Part shown: one piece after another, positions 1 to 8,251 of the stretch
How positions within the stretch are numbered: the stretch's first letter is position 1
Layout of the letters: the number at the start of each line of letters is the position of its first letter
Assembly: GCA_020851565.1 (NCBI GenBank)
Contig: JADZCN010000082.1
Location: forward strand, 1 to 64,000
Direction: 5' to 3'
Source: Acidobacteriota bacterium
GTDB lineage: Bacteria > Acidobacteriota > Vicinamibacteria > Vicinamibacterales > UBA2999
Length of the DNA: 64,000 bases
The notes under the pieces: model-generated
Seen by the model: the letters and a program-made list of their open reading frames with translations, nothing else
Databases searched by the model: none
Told to the model about the DNA's origin: nothing
Made by a program: the position numbers and the translations under genes

Positions 1-2
1 AC

Positions 3-86
3 AACCGTGAGTGGCTGATCGCCCGACTCGGCTATCGCTCCCCGACGCAGGCGCGTCAGGCGTTTGCCGTCAGACCGGCGGCCTGA
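3..86 (+). CDS. C-terminal end of an IS3-type transposase (partial)
   Basis: The window opens inside a reading frame that ends at the TGA at 84-86. The visible 27 residues include WLIARLGYRSPTQAR, which resembles the end of the integrase core of IS3-family OrfB transposases, where a similar W-L-I-E-R-x-G-x-R-[ST]-P-x-x-A-R segment precedes the stop. Only the tail is visible, so no DDE residues can be checked. The next ORF is open in the same frame directly after the stop, which suggests the element lies against, or inside, that gene. It could also be the end of another rve-type integrase. Confidence 0.5.
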   Translation, partial: NREWLIARLGYRSPTQARQAFAVRPAA

Positions 87-113
87 TTATCATCAACGCG
101 CTGTCCAATTCGC

Positions 114-1193
114 GTGCGGCGGTACAAGTTCTGGGCCGCGAACCCCGCTCTTGCCCTGCGCGCCGTCAACGCTATCGCGACCGAGGCCGCGCTTGCCGAT
201 CGCGACTGGAACGCCGAGGAGAAGAAACGTTACGACAAGCGGCGCGCTCCCGACACGATCTCCGCCGCTGCAGCCCAAGACGTCCGCCGGCGGTTCTGGA
301 CCGAGGGCGAGATCGCCGAAGATGCGCACGTCATGTTTGACATCACCGAGATATTCGGGGCCGAGGCGCAAGCGAAGGTTCTCGCGATCCTCGGCCAGGT
401 GCCGAACGAGCCTCTGGCGGTGGCCGCGCACCGACGCGCCAGCGAAGACCTAGTGGAGTGCTGGAACCGCGAGCACGATCATTCTTCCGACCAGCGCGAT
501 AGGAATTTTCACAGGGAGCAGGCGATATCCGACCGCATTCAGCAGTTTGCGATGCGAGCGTCAGACGCCGATGCCGAGCACGTCCTCCAGCCGATCATCG
601 ACGCCGTCGACCGGCATCCGCGCGAGGTCCACAACGTCATCCAGGGGTTCACCACCAGCGAGGACAGCACTCCCAACACGCCGCACTACTGGTTTCTGTG
701 GAAGCTGTTTGCCGACCGGGTCAAGCGCGCCAAGTGGCTCGCGCATCTGGACAGGGAGCATCCGCACGGCAGCGAGGTGCTCTCGACGATCTTCCTGACC
801 ACGTGGTGGAAGGACAACGTCCGTCACTGGCGGAGCCTTGAAGGCTACGCCAACAACGTCGACGCGCTCTTCGACGCGCTGCCGCCGGTCTGGATCGTGC
901 TGGACAGCTATGTCCGCTTCCTCTACCACATCGGCGAGCGTTCCATGCCCGCCGCGTTTGTGCGCATCGCGAACGCGCTCAGGCGCGGGAACCCTGCCGA
1001 CATGCTGCGCGAGTCCAACACCGTCTTCATGCTCGAAGTCCTTCTCCAGCGGCATGTCTACGCAAGGCCACTGGAACTCAAGCGCGATCCGGCCCTGCGC
1101 GAGGCGATCCTGTATGTGCTCGATGTTCTTGTCGAGAGCGGTTCTTCCGCCGCGTTCAGGATGCGGGACGATTTCGTGACGCCGGCCGCCTGA
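114..1193 (+). pseudogene. Hypothetical protein, probably 5'-truncated by the adjacent transposase
   Basis: This 359-residue ORF starts at a GTG only 28 bases after the transposase stop and is open in the same frame back to that stop. It has no visible ribosome binding site. The protein is soluble and largely helical, rich in Trp, Arg and Glu, with no signal peptide, membrane segment or catalytic motif I recognise. It begins abruptly in a helical region (RRYKFWAANPALA), as expected for the C-terminal part of a larger protein. I infer that insertion of the IS removed the N-terminal part, which may have held the enzymatic domain. An intact short protein is possible. The function is unknown. Confidence 0.55.
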
Positions 1194-1438
1194 CGCTCTC
1201 TATCGTTTGCCAAGGAACTGACTGAGAAGCGCATGGTGGGCCGTCTCATCTCTCTGACGCCACGCGCTCGGGAGTGCCGCGTGCGATGGTGGTCAGCGCC
1301 AACAGCGTGCATCACCATGTAGCCAGCGGTGAAGGTCGAAATCTTCAGGTGGAACGACTGCTGGTCATCGCCCCCGGGTCAGTGTGTGAAGGGGCCCTGT
1401 GCGAAATCTCGCCTCGAAAGGGGCCTCCACGATGCGGC
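1194..1438. other. Intergenic region with no recognisable gene
   Basis: About 245 bases (300 to the next start codon) between the truncated ORF and the promoter of the next gene. Short ORFs cross it but have no ribosome binding site or family resemblance. I see no hairpin with a T tract and no repeat array here. Confidence 0.5.
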
Positions 1439-1467
1439 TTGACAGCCTGGCTAGATTAGGATGTAAT
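1439..1467 (+). promoter_or_regulatory. Near-consensus sigma-70 promoter
   Basis: A perfect -35 box TTGACA (1439-1444) is followed by exactly 17 bases and then TGTAAT (1462-1467), five of six matches to the -10 consensus. Transcription would start near 1474, about 20 bases before the ATG at 1495. This argues against the longer upstream start codons in the same frame at 1399 and 1432. Confidence 0.6.
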
Positions 1468-1494
1468 TGGCATCAACGAAATACGATTAATCCT

Positions 1495-2058
1495 ATGACG
1501 CCACTCAAGACGAATCGTCGGGCCGGACAGGCCAAACAGACCGAGCCCATTGAAGCCGGATCGGCGTCCGCTCCAAAAGAAGTCGCCTTCAGCGTGCGCC
1601 TGACCGCCGATGAACACGAGCTTCTTAAGCAGGCCGCCGCGCTTCGAGGGTGGACACCCACGAACCTGATTCGAACAGCAACGCTCGAACGAGCGAAGCA
1701 CATCCTGAATACGTCGCGAGTCACGACCTTCAACTTTAAGGGATTGGCGGTGAGAATCGCTGATCAACTGTTCAGGCAACGGACGTACGAGGTCACGTAC
1801 CAGCTCGACGAACACCATACGTCAACGGTGCAGATGAACGCCGGCCAACTCGGCAAACTGGTCGACGACGGTGACGATGCCGTTCCCGTCGCCGTAAGAC
1901 CTGATTCCGAGGAGTTCTCGGTGGACGCCTTGGCGGATCTGAAGATGGCCGTCAAGTTTGGGGGCGGGGAGTTTCTCGCGCAAATTCTCGAGTACTGCGA
2001 AGGACTGACGGCGTCAAAACGCTCCGACGTTCCGGCGCCGATCGACCCAACAGCGTAG
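1495..2058 (+). CDS. Ribbon-helix-helix-like DNA-binding protein
   Basis: The 187-residue protein has a segment at about residues 30-70 (FSVRLTADEHELLKQAAA followed by GWTPTNLIRTATLERAK). It resembles the beta strand and two helices of DUF1778/MetJ-Arc-type ribbon-helix-helix proteins, which usually act as antitoxins or autorepressors. The remaining 110 residues are an acidic alpha/beta tail I do not recognise. The start was chosen because the promoter at 1439-1467 lies upstream of this ATG and inside the longer ORF. No toxin-sized partner overlaps it; the next gene begins 60 bases later. The DNA-binding role is inferred from the motif only. Confidence 0.55.
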   Translation: MTPLKTNRRAGQAKQTEPIEAGSASAPKEVAFSVRLTADEHELLKQAAALRGWTPTNLIRTATLERAKHILNTSRVTTFNFKGLAVRIADQLFRQRTYEVTYQLDEHHTSTVQMNAGQLGKLVDDGDDAVPVAVRPDSEEFSVDALADLKMAVKFGGGEFLAQILEYCEGLTASKRSDVPAPIDPTA

Positions 2059-2117
2059 AAACTGTTCTTAAAAGGCAACGCCGTACGGTATCGCGGTCAT
2101 CCGTAAAGCAGGCAACG

Positions 2118-2462
2118 ATGCATACACAGATAGGCGAAGTCATCCGGTTTGCCATTCACGAGAACGACGTGGCGCCCGTCACTGTTGACGACCTCTCTCG
2201 ATGGCGACGAGAGCTGCTTCGCTTGCTCGATCAACTCGACAACCGCAAATCACCACAGCTCGGACCCGGGGCGCGCGTCTCTCGCCTTCAGGAAGCACGG
2301 CTTCTGCCGCGCACGATAGCGGCGTGGATGAGGGCGATTCTCGAAATGCGGAACGCCGCAGAGTACGAAGGGCTGAATCCCTCCCAGGCGGAAAGCGAGG
2401 CCATTCGAAAGGCGAGGACGGCTGTTCTGCACTGGGCGACTCAACAAGGATTGGTTCGGTAG
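2118..2462 (+). CDS. Small HEPN-like helical protein
   Basis: A 114-residue soluble protein. Its C-terminal half, at about residues 66-108, contains AWMRAILEMRNAAEYEGLNP, then a long helix. This resembles the HEPN/Swt1-like pattern in which an R-N-x-x-x-H motif is followed by a helix packed back on the domain. Here the position of the usual His is Tyr (RNAAEY), so RNase activity is doubtful. HEPN proteins are common in toxin-antitoxin and phage-defence loci. The neighbours (RHH-like protein upstream, membrane protein and HNH protein downstream, all on the same strand) fit such a cassette, but the function is inference. Confidence 0.45.
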   Translation: MHTQIGEVIRFAIHENDVAPVTVDDLSRWRRELLRLLDQLDNRKSPQLGPGARVSRLQEARLLPRTIAAWMRAILEMRNAAEYEGLNPSQAESEAIRKARTAVLHWATQQGLVR

Positions 2463-2614
2463 GCCGGATTCGACCACGGCTTGAAGCGCGGAGAGTGGAG
2501 CATGGACACTTCGGCATTGGCCGCTGAGATTGCGCGAAGGTAACCGCAGACACATCGTTCTGGGTCGCCATAGTCGGCCTGATTGGAGTTGTTGCGGGAG
2601 CGGTCATCGCTGTC

Positions 2615-2878
2615 GTGGGCAGCATCGTGCGTCATTGGTTCCAAGACGGACCGCGCCGACGGCTGGAGGACGGCCGGAAGAAGCTGTTGCTGAAGATGCT
2701 ACGCGACGGGCGCTTTCAGGACCGATGGCGCAGACTATCGACGTTGTCTCGAGTGGTCGGGGCCGACGAAGCCAGCACGAAGCGACTACTAATCGACGTG
2801 GGGGCCCGGGGGTCGGAGAAGGACGACGGCTTGTGGGGCCTCATTGAGAGCCACCCCTTCGATCAGGTTGACCGTTGA
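2615..2878 (+). CDS. Small membrane-anchored hypothetical protein, probable N-terminal frameshift
   Basis: The GTG at 2615 gives 87 residues, but the frame stays open upstream to 2528 and encodes a clear membrane helix (FWVAIVGLIGVVAGAVIAV) that this start cuts in two. The likely real start is the ATG at 2502, preceded by GGAGAG. It reads MDTSALAAEIARR and then hits TAA; a one-base slip near 2538-2542 joins it to the membrane frame. The intact protein would have an N-terminal anchor and a basic, Arg-rich cytosolic tail of about 85 residues ending in FDQVDR. It lies 3 bases upstream of the HNH gene, so the two are probably co-expressed. No family recognised. Confidence 0.45.
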   Translation: MGSIVRHWFQDGPRRRLEDGRKKLLLKMLRDGRFQDRWRRLSTLSRVVGADEASTKRLLIDVGARGSEKDDGLWGLIESHPFDQVDR

Positions 2879-2881
2879 GCG

Positions 2882-3661
2882 ATGCCGCCAGTAAAGAAGA
2901 AGACTCTTAAGGTGCTACCCGACTATCGGGATGGGAACGGCAACCCAGGCTTTTCGCTGCGCCGATGGGATGGTCACGCGAAACAGTACGCATGGGCGCC
3001 GGTTCCGATCACTGACGATGAACTGCGTATTCAGGTTCGAGAGCCGGTGCGGCTGAGCAGCGAGCCGAAGTACTGGCTATACAGGAACCGCTTCGTCGTT
3101 GAAGAAGGTGCTGCCAGCATGCCCGACGACTTCATCCATCTGCTTGAAACCGTAGTCGAGAGTACCGAAGCTCGTCACGATCTCCTTCGACGGGAGTCAA
3201 TCGTTCGTGAGAAGGCAAAGGCGCTTGAACAGCGGCTGTCCGAAGAAGGCGTACCGCTGCAAATGCGATCGTTTGAATTAGAGAACTGCGTTCGGCAAGC
3301 GCTGTCGGGCATCTGGCCCAAGCGGCACAGCGAGCTGGCGATCTCATACCCCGAAGAATTGACGCTTCGAGTCAAGCATGCTGTCTTGAGCGAGGAAAAA
3401 TCGCTGGACAAATTGCGACGCGAGGTCGAAGCGTTCGAGAATTTCGAAAGAATTGGAGCCACGCCGCGCGAACCGATTCCAGAGCACATTCGGATGTTCG
3501 TTTGGCAGCGCGACCGCGGATGTTGTGTCAAGTGCGGTTGCCAGGAGCGCTTGGAATTCGACCACGTCATCCCACTCGCCAAGGGCGGCAGCAACACCGA
3601 GCGAAACGTTCAGCTTCTGTGTGAGGCATGCAACCGTACCAAGGGTGCGGGTATTGGCTGA
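2882..3661 (+). CDS. HNH endonuclease domain protein
   Basis: This 259-residue protein has a C-terminal HNH nuclease domain at about residues 201-257. A CxxC zinc knuckle (CVKCGC, Cys215 and Cys218) is followed by the metal/catalytic core FDHVIPLAKGG (Asp227-His228), Asn242, and a second CxxC (Cys247, Cys250). HNH domains of this layout cut DNA with one metal ion. The N-terminal 200 residues are helical and charged, with an early basic stretch (KKKTLK), and are unfamiliar. The gene starts 3 bases after the membrane protein and its stop overlaps the next ATG by one base (TGATG), so it sits in a small operon. A role in defence or mobile DNA is plausible but inferred. Confidence 0.75.
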   Translation: MPPVKKKTLKVLPDYRDGNGNPGFSLRRWDGHAKQYAWAPVPITDDELRIQVREPVRLSSEPKYWLYRNRFVVEEGAASMPDDFIHLLETVVESTEARHDLLRRESIVREKAKALEQRLSEEGVPLQMRSFELENCVRQALSGIWPKRHSELAISYPEELTLRVKHAVLSEEKSLDKLRREVEAFENFERIGATPREPIPEHIRMFVWQRDRGCCVKCGCQERLEFDHVIPLAKGGSNTERNVQLLCEACNRTKGAGIG

Positions 3662-3975
3662 TGCTGGGCCGTAGCCCCACGAACGCAATGGAAACGCGTT
3701 ACCGAACCCTCGTCGCAGCCGTCGAGCGGGCGATCAAAGACGCAGATCCGATCGGTCTTCTCGAAGGCGGTGCACCCGCGGACGAGTACGGTCCCAAGAT
3801 CGGAACAATCGTTCCGCGGGTCGTGAACGCCCAGAGCATTGAAGAGGTCACTACGGTGCTTTATGAGGAGTTCGTGCGTTGGTTCGGTGACGACACTGCC
3901 GGTCCCAGCCACCCATACGAAGCACCAGCGAGAAAGATCTGGGAGGCTGTACTCGAATTCCGAAAGGGCGGTTGA
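3661..3975 (+). CDS. DUF1871-like small protein
   Basis: A 104-residue acidic protein. The segment IKDADPIGLLEGGAPADEYG at about residues 27-46 closely resembles the conserved core of DUF1871-like proteins (D-P-x-G-L-x-x-G-A-P-x-D-E-[YF]), small helical proteins of unknown role. The start is taken at the ATG that overlaps the HNH stop codon by one base, which implies translational coupling; an internal ATG at 3688 is the alternative. Such proteins may act as immunity or accessory factors, but nothing in the sequence proves this. Confidence 0.5.
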   Translation: MLGRSPTNAMETRYRTLVAAVERAIKDADPIGLLEGGAPADEYGPKIGTIVPRVVNAQSIEEVTTVLYEEFVRWFGDDTAGPSHPYEAPARKIWEAVLEFRKGG

Positions 3976-4115
3976 CGCGTTAGGCTGCAGAGCGGAGAAG
4001 GTCCATCTGGCGCAGCCAGCCGGCAACCCGGTTCCAACTGGCGCTGCTCTGGTCCACCAAACTTCCTTCCCTGCTCCAATCCGGTGAATGGCCGACGAGC
4101 TGCTGTACCAGTCGG

Positions 4116-5498
4116 CTAGCGCGTCTCGCGCTTGAACCCTGCTCTCAGCGCAGCACGGTCGAGCCGCGCGCCATCGAGGTACACGTCGGCAATGGTGCGC
4201 GTGTTCTTGATGTCCTCGAGCGGGTTTGCATCCAGCACGATGAAGCTCGCGCGCTTCCCCGCCGCCAGCGACCCGAGGTCGCTCTGCCCCATCAGCTCAG
4301 CCGGCCTGCTCGTGGCCGCGACGATCGCCTCGGCCCGTGACATCCCCAGCTGCACCCAGCGCGCCATCTCCACGTGCTCGCCCGAGCCGAAGGTGTGGCC
4401 CGGCTGTATGCCGGTGTCGGTCGCCAGCACCACGCGGGCCCCGGCCTCGAGCATCTGAGGGAAGTTGATGGCCATCTGCGTCTCACGCGCCGCCGCCGTG
4501 GGATTGGGCGGTCCGCAACCGGGCGCAAGCGGACGGCGCTCCATGGTCGCGCGGATGGTCCCGATCACCGAATCCGGCATCGCCTGCTCGAAGAACGGGT
4601 CGGGGTTGCAGACCTCAGTGGGGTCGCCCAGGCCGATCACGGTGGCCCAGTAGGGCTTCTTCTCGCGGACCAGGGCCAGGTACTCCGCATCGAGCGGCTC
4701 GCGCTGCACCATGTGCACGAGCACGTCGGTGCCGGCCTTCAGCACCAGCTTCTGATCCGCGAGGGCGATCGCGTGGCTGTGCAGCGTCATGCGCTGCTTG
4801 TGCGCTTCGTCGACGATGGCGAGATAGGTCTCGACCGGGAGCTTGGGGTACGTCCCGCGCCGATCGTCGAACCAGGCCTTCAGGTGACGGAGCCCCTGCC
4901 CGGCCAGGCGCTGCACGGCGGCACGCGCCTCCGCCGGGGTGGTCACCTCGTTGACCACCTTCAGCTCGTTGGTGGCGACACGCAGCACCGCGTCGGGCCC
5001 GCCGTTGGGCGGCGCCAGGCCGGGCATGAAGAGCAGGCGTGCCGCCGCCGGCAGCTTCCCGGCTCGCTGGTCCGCCTGCACCTGCAACATCTGGTGGAGG
5101 GGGCTCGTTCCCACCGAGGTCGTGGCCGCCGTGCCGTAGAAGGCGCTCCGCTGCAGGTGATCGACCACGTTGGCCGGCGTGTGGTTGCGCGCGTGCCAGG
5201 TGGAGTAGCCCTCGTAGCCAATGTGCACGTGCACGTTCACCAGCGCGGGCATCACCGTCTTGCCGGCGAGGTCCACGCGCCGGGCCCCTGACGGCACCGC
5301 GACACGGCCGACGGCACCGACAGCACGAATCACCCCGTCCTGAACCAGGAACGAGCCGCGCTCGATCGGCGACGTGGCAGTGCCGAGGATGAGCCGCGCC
5401 CCTTCGTAGAGTGTCGCGCCAGGCGCGGGAGCGGGCTGCGCAGCCAGCGCCGCACCGAACCCGACCGCCAGGAGTGCAATGAAAGTCCGCAGATCCAT
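4116..5498 (-). CDS. Secreted amidohydrolase (imidazolonepropionase-like)
   Basis: A 460-residue metal-dependent hydrolase of the amidohydrolase superfamily. An N-terminal signal peptide (residues 1-20, ending ALAAQ) implies export. A small beta-sandwich segment precedes the TIM barrel. Metal ligands are visible: the HxH pair His90/His92 (VNVHVHIG), a Lys207 in HLKAWF that could be the carbamylated bridging lysine, His242 (LHSHA), His262 (VHMV) and an Asp in LATDTGIQ near residue 365. The C-terminal part contains GSLAAGKRASFIVLDANPL, the usual return to the sandwich. Secreted relatives in this phylum act on peptides or cyclic amides; the substrate is unknown. It is transcribed alone and is convergent with the DUF1871-like gene. 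Confidence 0.85.
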   Translation of the reverse strand: MDLRTFIALLAVGFGAALAAQPAPAPGATLYEGARLILGTATSPIERGSFLVQDGVIRAVGAVGRVAVPSGARRVDLAGKTVMPALVNVHVHIGYEGYSTWHARNHTPANVVDHLQRSAFYGTAATTSVGTSPLHQMLQVQADQRAGKLPAAARLLFMPGLAPPNGGPDAVLRVATNELKVVNEVTTPAEARAAVQRLAGQGLRHLKAWFDDRRGTYPKLPVETYLAIVDEAHKQRMTLHSHAIALADQKLVLKAGTDVLVHMVQREPLDAEYLALVREKKPYWATVIGLGDPTEVCNPDPFFEQAMPDSVIGTIRATMERRPLAPGCGPPNPTAAARETQMAINFPQMLEAGARVVLATDTGIQPGHTFGSGEHVEMARWVQLGMSRAEAIVAATSRPAELMGQSDLGSLAAGKRASFIVLDANPLEDIKNTRTIADVYLDGARLDRAALRAGFKRETR

Positions 5499-5747
5499 GA
5501 CGCTCCTTCTGCCCGTGTCTCGCGGGAGGGGATGATACTTCCTCCTGCGTCGGGGTCACCGACGACTTCACCGCCAACATGGAGCTGTGCCGCGGGCTGC
5601 CCAGTCACCCGGCACGTATTCGGGCAACGGCCATGCTATCCTCGCCCCGATGACCGGGCCCCGCGCGCCTGGTCCCCGCCCGGCACCGCCGGTGCGCACG
5701 CTGCCCTGCCGATCGATTCCTCGTCTCCAGAGCGAAGGAGGCCGATC

Positions 5748-6611
5748 ATGCACGCTCGCCACCTCAGCGCCCCGCTCATGCTTCTGCTCGTGATCCTGGC
5801 CGCACCGGGCGCGCCGGCCGCCGGCCCGGCCGGTGCGGCGCAGGGTGCCCGCTGCACGGCCGGCACCGCGGCTCATCCCACCATCCAATCCGCGGTCGAC
5901 GACGCCAGGTGCCGCCACGTCGACGTGCCTGCGGGCACCTACAACGAGGACGTCGTCATCGGCCGGGACGTCACCATCCGGGGCGTGTCCGGCCGCACGT
6001 TCGTCAAGGGCGGAAACATCGTCGGCGAGAACACCCAGGTACTGCTCGTCCGCGAGGGACGTGTCCGGCTTCAGGGCCTCACGATCCAGAGCGACACCCA
6101 GAAGCGCGGCGTCACCAACGACGGCACACTCGAGCTCGAGGACTGCACGGTGACGGGGAACTACAACGATGTCGCCGCCGGCATTGCCAATCGGGGCGCG
6201 CTCGCGCTGGTTCGAAGCATCGTCGCGCGGAACACGGGCCGGTACTTCGTCGGCATTGCCAACAGCGGCGTGCTCGTGGTCCGCCAGAGCGCCATCACCG
6301 ACAACGAGAACCGCTCCGAGAGCGGCGCGGGTCTCGGGAACACCGGGGCGGCCCTCGTCCAGTCGAGCATCATCCGCAACAATCGCGCGGCCACGTTTGG
6401 CGGCGGCGTCTTCAACGACGGCCTGCTGGTGGTGAGGCACAGCGACATCAGCGGCAACAGCGCGATTCTGGGCGGCGGCATCTACAACTGCGTCGCCCCG
6501 GACACCCCTTCGTGCGACGTCGGTCGTGCGATCCTGATCGTGAAGAACAGCACCGTCCTCGGCAACGAAGGCGGCGATATCTATCCGCCGCTCGCCGACG
6601 AGCGGCCGTAG
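5748..6611 (+). CDS. Secreted right-handed beta-helix protein
   Basis: The 287-residue protein has a signal peptide (MHARHLSAPLMLLLVILAAP) and then repeated short turns such as TIQSAVDDA, GTYNEDVVIG and NDGLLVVRHSDISGN. These repeat every 22-25 residues and are rich in Asn, Gly and Val, the pattern of a pectate-lyase-like parallel beta helix. Catalytic residues of polysaccharide lyases are not evident, so it may be a polymer-binding or surface protein. The start was chosen because AGGAGG lies 7 bases upstream; the frame is open further back, without a signal sequence. Confidence 0.75.
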   Translation: MHARHLSAPLMLLLVILAAPGAPAAGPAGAAQGARCTAGTAAHPTIQSAVDDARCRHVDVPAGTYNEDVVIGRDVTIRGVSGRTFVKGGNIVGENTQVLLVREGRVRLQGLTIQSDTQKRGVTNDGTLELEDCTVTGNYNDVAAGIANRGALALVRSIVARNTGRYFVGIANSGVLVVRQSAITDNENRSESGAGLGNTGAALVQSSIIRNNRAATFGGGVFNDGLLVVRHSDISGNSAILGGGIYNCVAPDTPSCDVGRAILIVKNSTVLGNEGGDIYPPLADERP

Positions 6612-6646
6612 AGCGCTCGGCGGAACCTCGCCCCGCGGCGTCGCCC

Positions 6647-6672
6647 GCGCCTCCCGGCTCAGCGGGAGGCGC
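6647..6672. terminator. Strong hairpin between convergent genes
   Basis: A perfect 10-bp inverted repeat GCGCCTCCCG / CGGGAGGCGC with a 6-base loop sits between the beta-helix gene and the convergent N-acetyltransferase gene and overlaps the end of the latter. There is no T tract on either side, so a factor-independent terminator is not certain. It may block read-through or stabilise 3' ends. Confidence 0.45.
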
Positions 6673-7510
6673 CAGGAGCGGCGGCAGCCTGCGCCGCCTC
6701 CCACTCCAGGTGCCGGGCCCACACCCTCGGCCACAGCCCCTCGATGCCCGGCACGGCGAGGCCGAAACACTCGCGGAGCGCGCGCTCGTACTCCTCGGCA
6801 TCCCTCAACACGTCGGTCGTCACCCCGGCCGCGGTCACCTGCCGCAGCACCGCGCCGCGCAGCATGACCAGGCCGGCGGGCACGAAGCGCTCGCACACGG
6901 TCGTCTTCACGAAGCTCGACTCGGGAGAGGTCTGCAGCTCGCGGCACTGCGCGGCGAAGTCGCCCAGCGCGCGAGGCGTGAGGGTGAAGTCGAACCCGTC
7001 GGCGCCGCCGAACTCGTGGTTGTGCACGCGCCACCACGGGCCGTCGCGGCCGACGCGATACCGCAGGAACCCCTGCGAGTAGGTACCCGGCTCCAGGGGG
7101 AGCGGCGCCAGGAAGCCGTCGCCGAAGCCCACGTCCGCGATCCACGGACGGTCCAACGTCACCAGCAGCACCAGGTGGTTCCCCTGCGCACGCCACCCGC
7201 TCGTGGCGCGCCCGACCGCACCGGACAGATAGCGCACCTCGAAGCCGAGCGACTCCAGCACGTGGCCGAACACGCCGTTCATCTCGTAACACCAGCCCCC
7301 GCGCCGCTCGTCCACCAGCTTGGCGAACATGGCGTCCGGGTCGAGGGTGAGCGGCCGGCCGATGTGGATGTCGAGATTCTCGTAGGGAACGGCCAGCAGG
7401 TGCGCGCGATGCAGCGCGCGCAGGGTCACGAGCGAGGCGTCACGCGGACCGCGGTACGCGACACGGGCGAAGTATCGATCGAGCTCCTGGCTGGTGAGAA
7501 GGCGCTGCAC
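6659..7510 (-). CDS. nat: Arylamine N-acetyltransferase
   Basis: This 283-residue protein transfers acetyl groups from acetyl-CoA to arylamines or hydrazines in the cytoplasm. The catalytic triad is intact: Cys74 in RRGGWCYEMNG, His112 in GNHLVLLV and Asp126 in ADVGFGDG. The N-terminal helical bundle, central beta barrel and C-terminal alpha/beta lid match the family in order and length (about 280 residues). It is monocistronic and convergent with the beta-helix gene. A role in xenobiotic detoxification or in a biosynthetic amide-forming step is possible. Confidence 0.92.
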   Translation of the reverse strand: MQRLLTSQELDRYFARVAYRGPRDASLVTLRALHRAHLLAVPYENLDIHIGRPLTLDPDAMFAKLVDERRGGWCYEMNGVFGHVLESLGFEVRYLSGAVGRATSGWRAQGNHLVLLVTLDRPWIADVGFGDGFLAPLPLEPGTYSQGFLRYRVGRDGPWWRVHNHEFGGADGFDFTLTPRALGDFAAQCRELQTSPESSFVKTTVCERFVPAGLVMLRGAVLRQVTAAGVTTDVLRDAEEYERALRECFGLAVPGIEGLWPRVWARHLEWEAAQAAAAPGASR

Positions 7511-7563
7511 CCTTCAAGAGTAAAGCCTCGACCCGGCCGCCGGCCAGCCGGGGCGAGATCGCG

Positions 7564-8193
7564 TCAGTTCGACGCTGCGGACCACCCCGGCATCTTCGAC
7601 TCGTCCAGCCCCGCGACGTCGAAGCGCGCCGTGCGGGTGCCGCCGGCCTTCACGGGGAACTCGATGCTGATGTGCGTGGCGCCCGCTGTCAGGCGCCACA
7701 GCGCCTCCGCGTCGTTGATGAACATGGCGATCGCCTCGTCCGTGTTGGGGCGTCGTGCCGCCATCGGCGCCGGCGCCTGGTCGTCCACCGCGACACTCAC
7801 CGAACAGCGGGGGCGGCAGTCGAAGTCCCCGCCCTGCAGCACGAGATAGCTGCTCCGGCCCCACGAGGCGTGGTCGCGGAAGACCAGCTGCACGGGCTTT
7901 GCTCCCCGGCCGTCGGTGTCCACGTTGTCGGTCGAGAGGATGGCCGCCGTGACCTGCGCGCCGCCGCCCACCGTGGCCTGCTGGTACTTCCACAGCGCGG
8001 CGAGCCGCTGCGCCTCGATGCGCGCCCGGCCCTCCTCGCGCGCCCTGGCTTCGGCCGCCAGTTCCGCCTCGCGCGCGGCGGCCGCCTTCTCGGCCGCGGA
8101 CGGCCCACCGTCGCCGCAGGCGGACAGGAGCGCGATCGCCGCCAGGAATACGCACGCAGGAAGAAAGGCCCCAGGAGAGCGCTGCTTCGTCAT
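7564..8193 (-). CDS. Lipoprotein of unknown function
   Basis: The 209-residue protein has a lipoprotein signal with lipobox LLSAC (lipidated Cys26). It is followed by a charged Ala/Glu/Arg-rich helix at about residues 33-70 that probably forms a coiled coil, then a mixed beta domain with a Cys pair (FDCRPRCSV) that could form a disulfide. No family is recognised. The start MTKQRS was chosen because it begins directly before the lipoprotein signal; an ATG three codons upstream at 8202 is an alternative. It follows the M61 peptidase gene on the same strand and may share its transcript. Confidence 0.7.
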   Translation of the reverse strand: MTKQRSPGAFLPACVFLAAIALLSACGDGGPSAAEKAAAAREAELAAEARAREEGRARIEAQRLAALWKYQQATVGGGAQVTAAILSTDNVDTDGRGAKPVQLVFRDHASWGRSSYLVLQGGDFDCRPRCSVSVAVDDQAPAPMAARRPNTDEAIAMFINDAEALWRLTAGATHISIEFPVKAGGTRTARFDVAGLDESKMPGWSAASN

Positions 8194-8251
8194 CGCGTCC
8201 ATCGTAGGGCAACGGCCCGCCGCATCCAACACCAGGTTCTGCGCCCGCCCC

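Noticed and set aside
1399..1494. Longer N-terminus for the ribbon-helix-helix-like protein
   Set aside because: The extra codons lie upstream of, and across, the TTGACA-17-TGTAAT promoter.
3..4000. Known named defence system (for example restriction-modification or CBASS)
   Set aside because: No methyltransferase, cyclase or helicase is present; only an HNH and a HEPN-like protein are seen, so I do not name a system.
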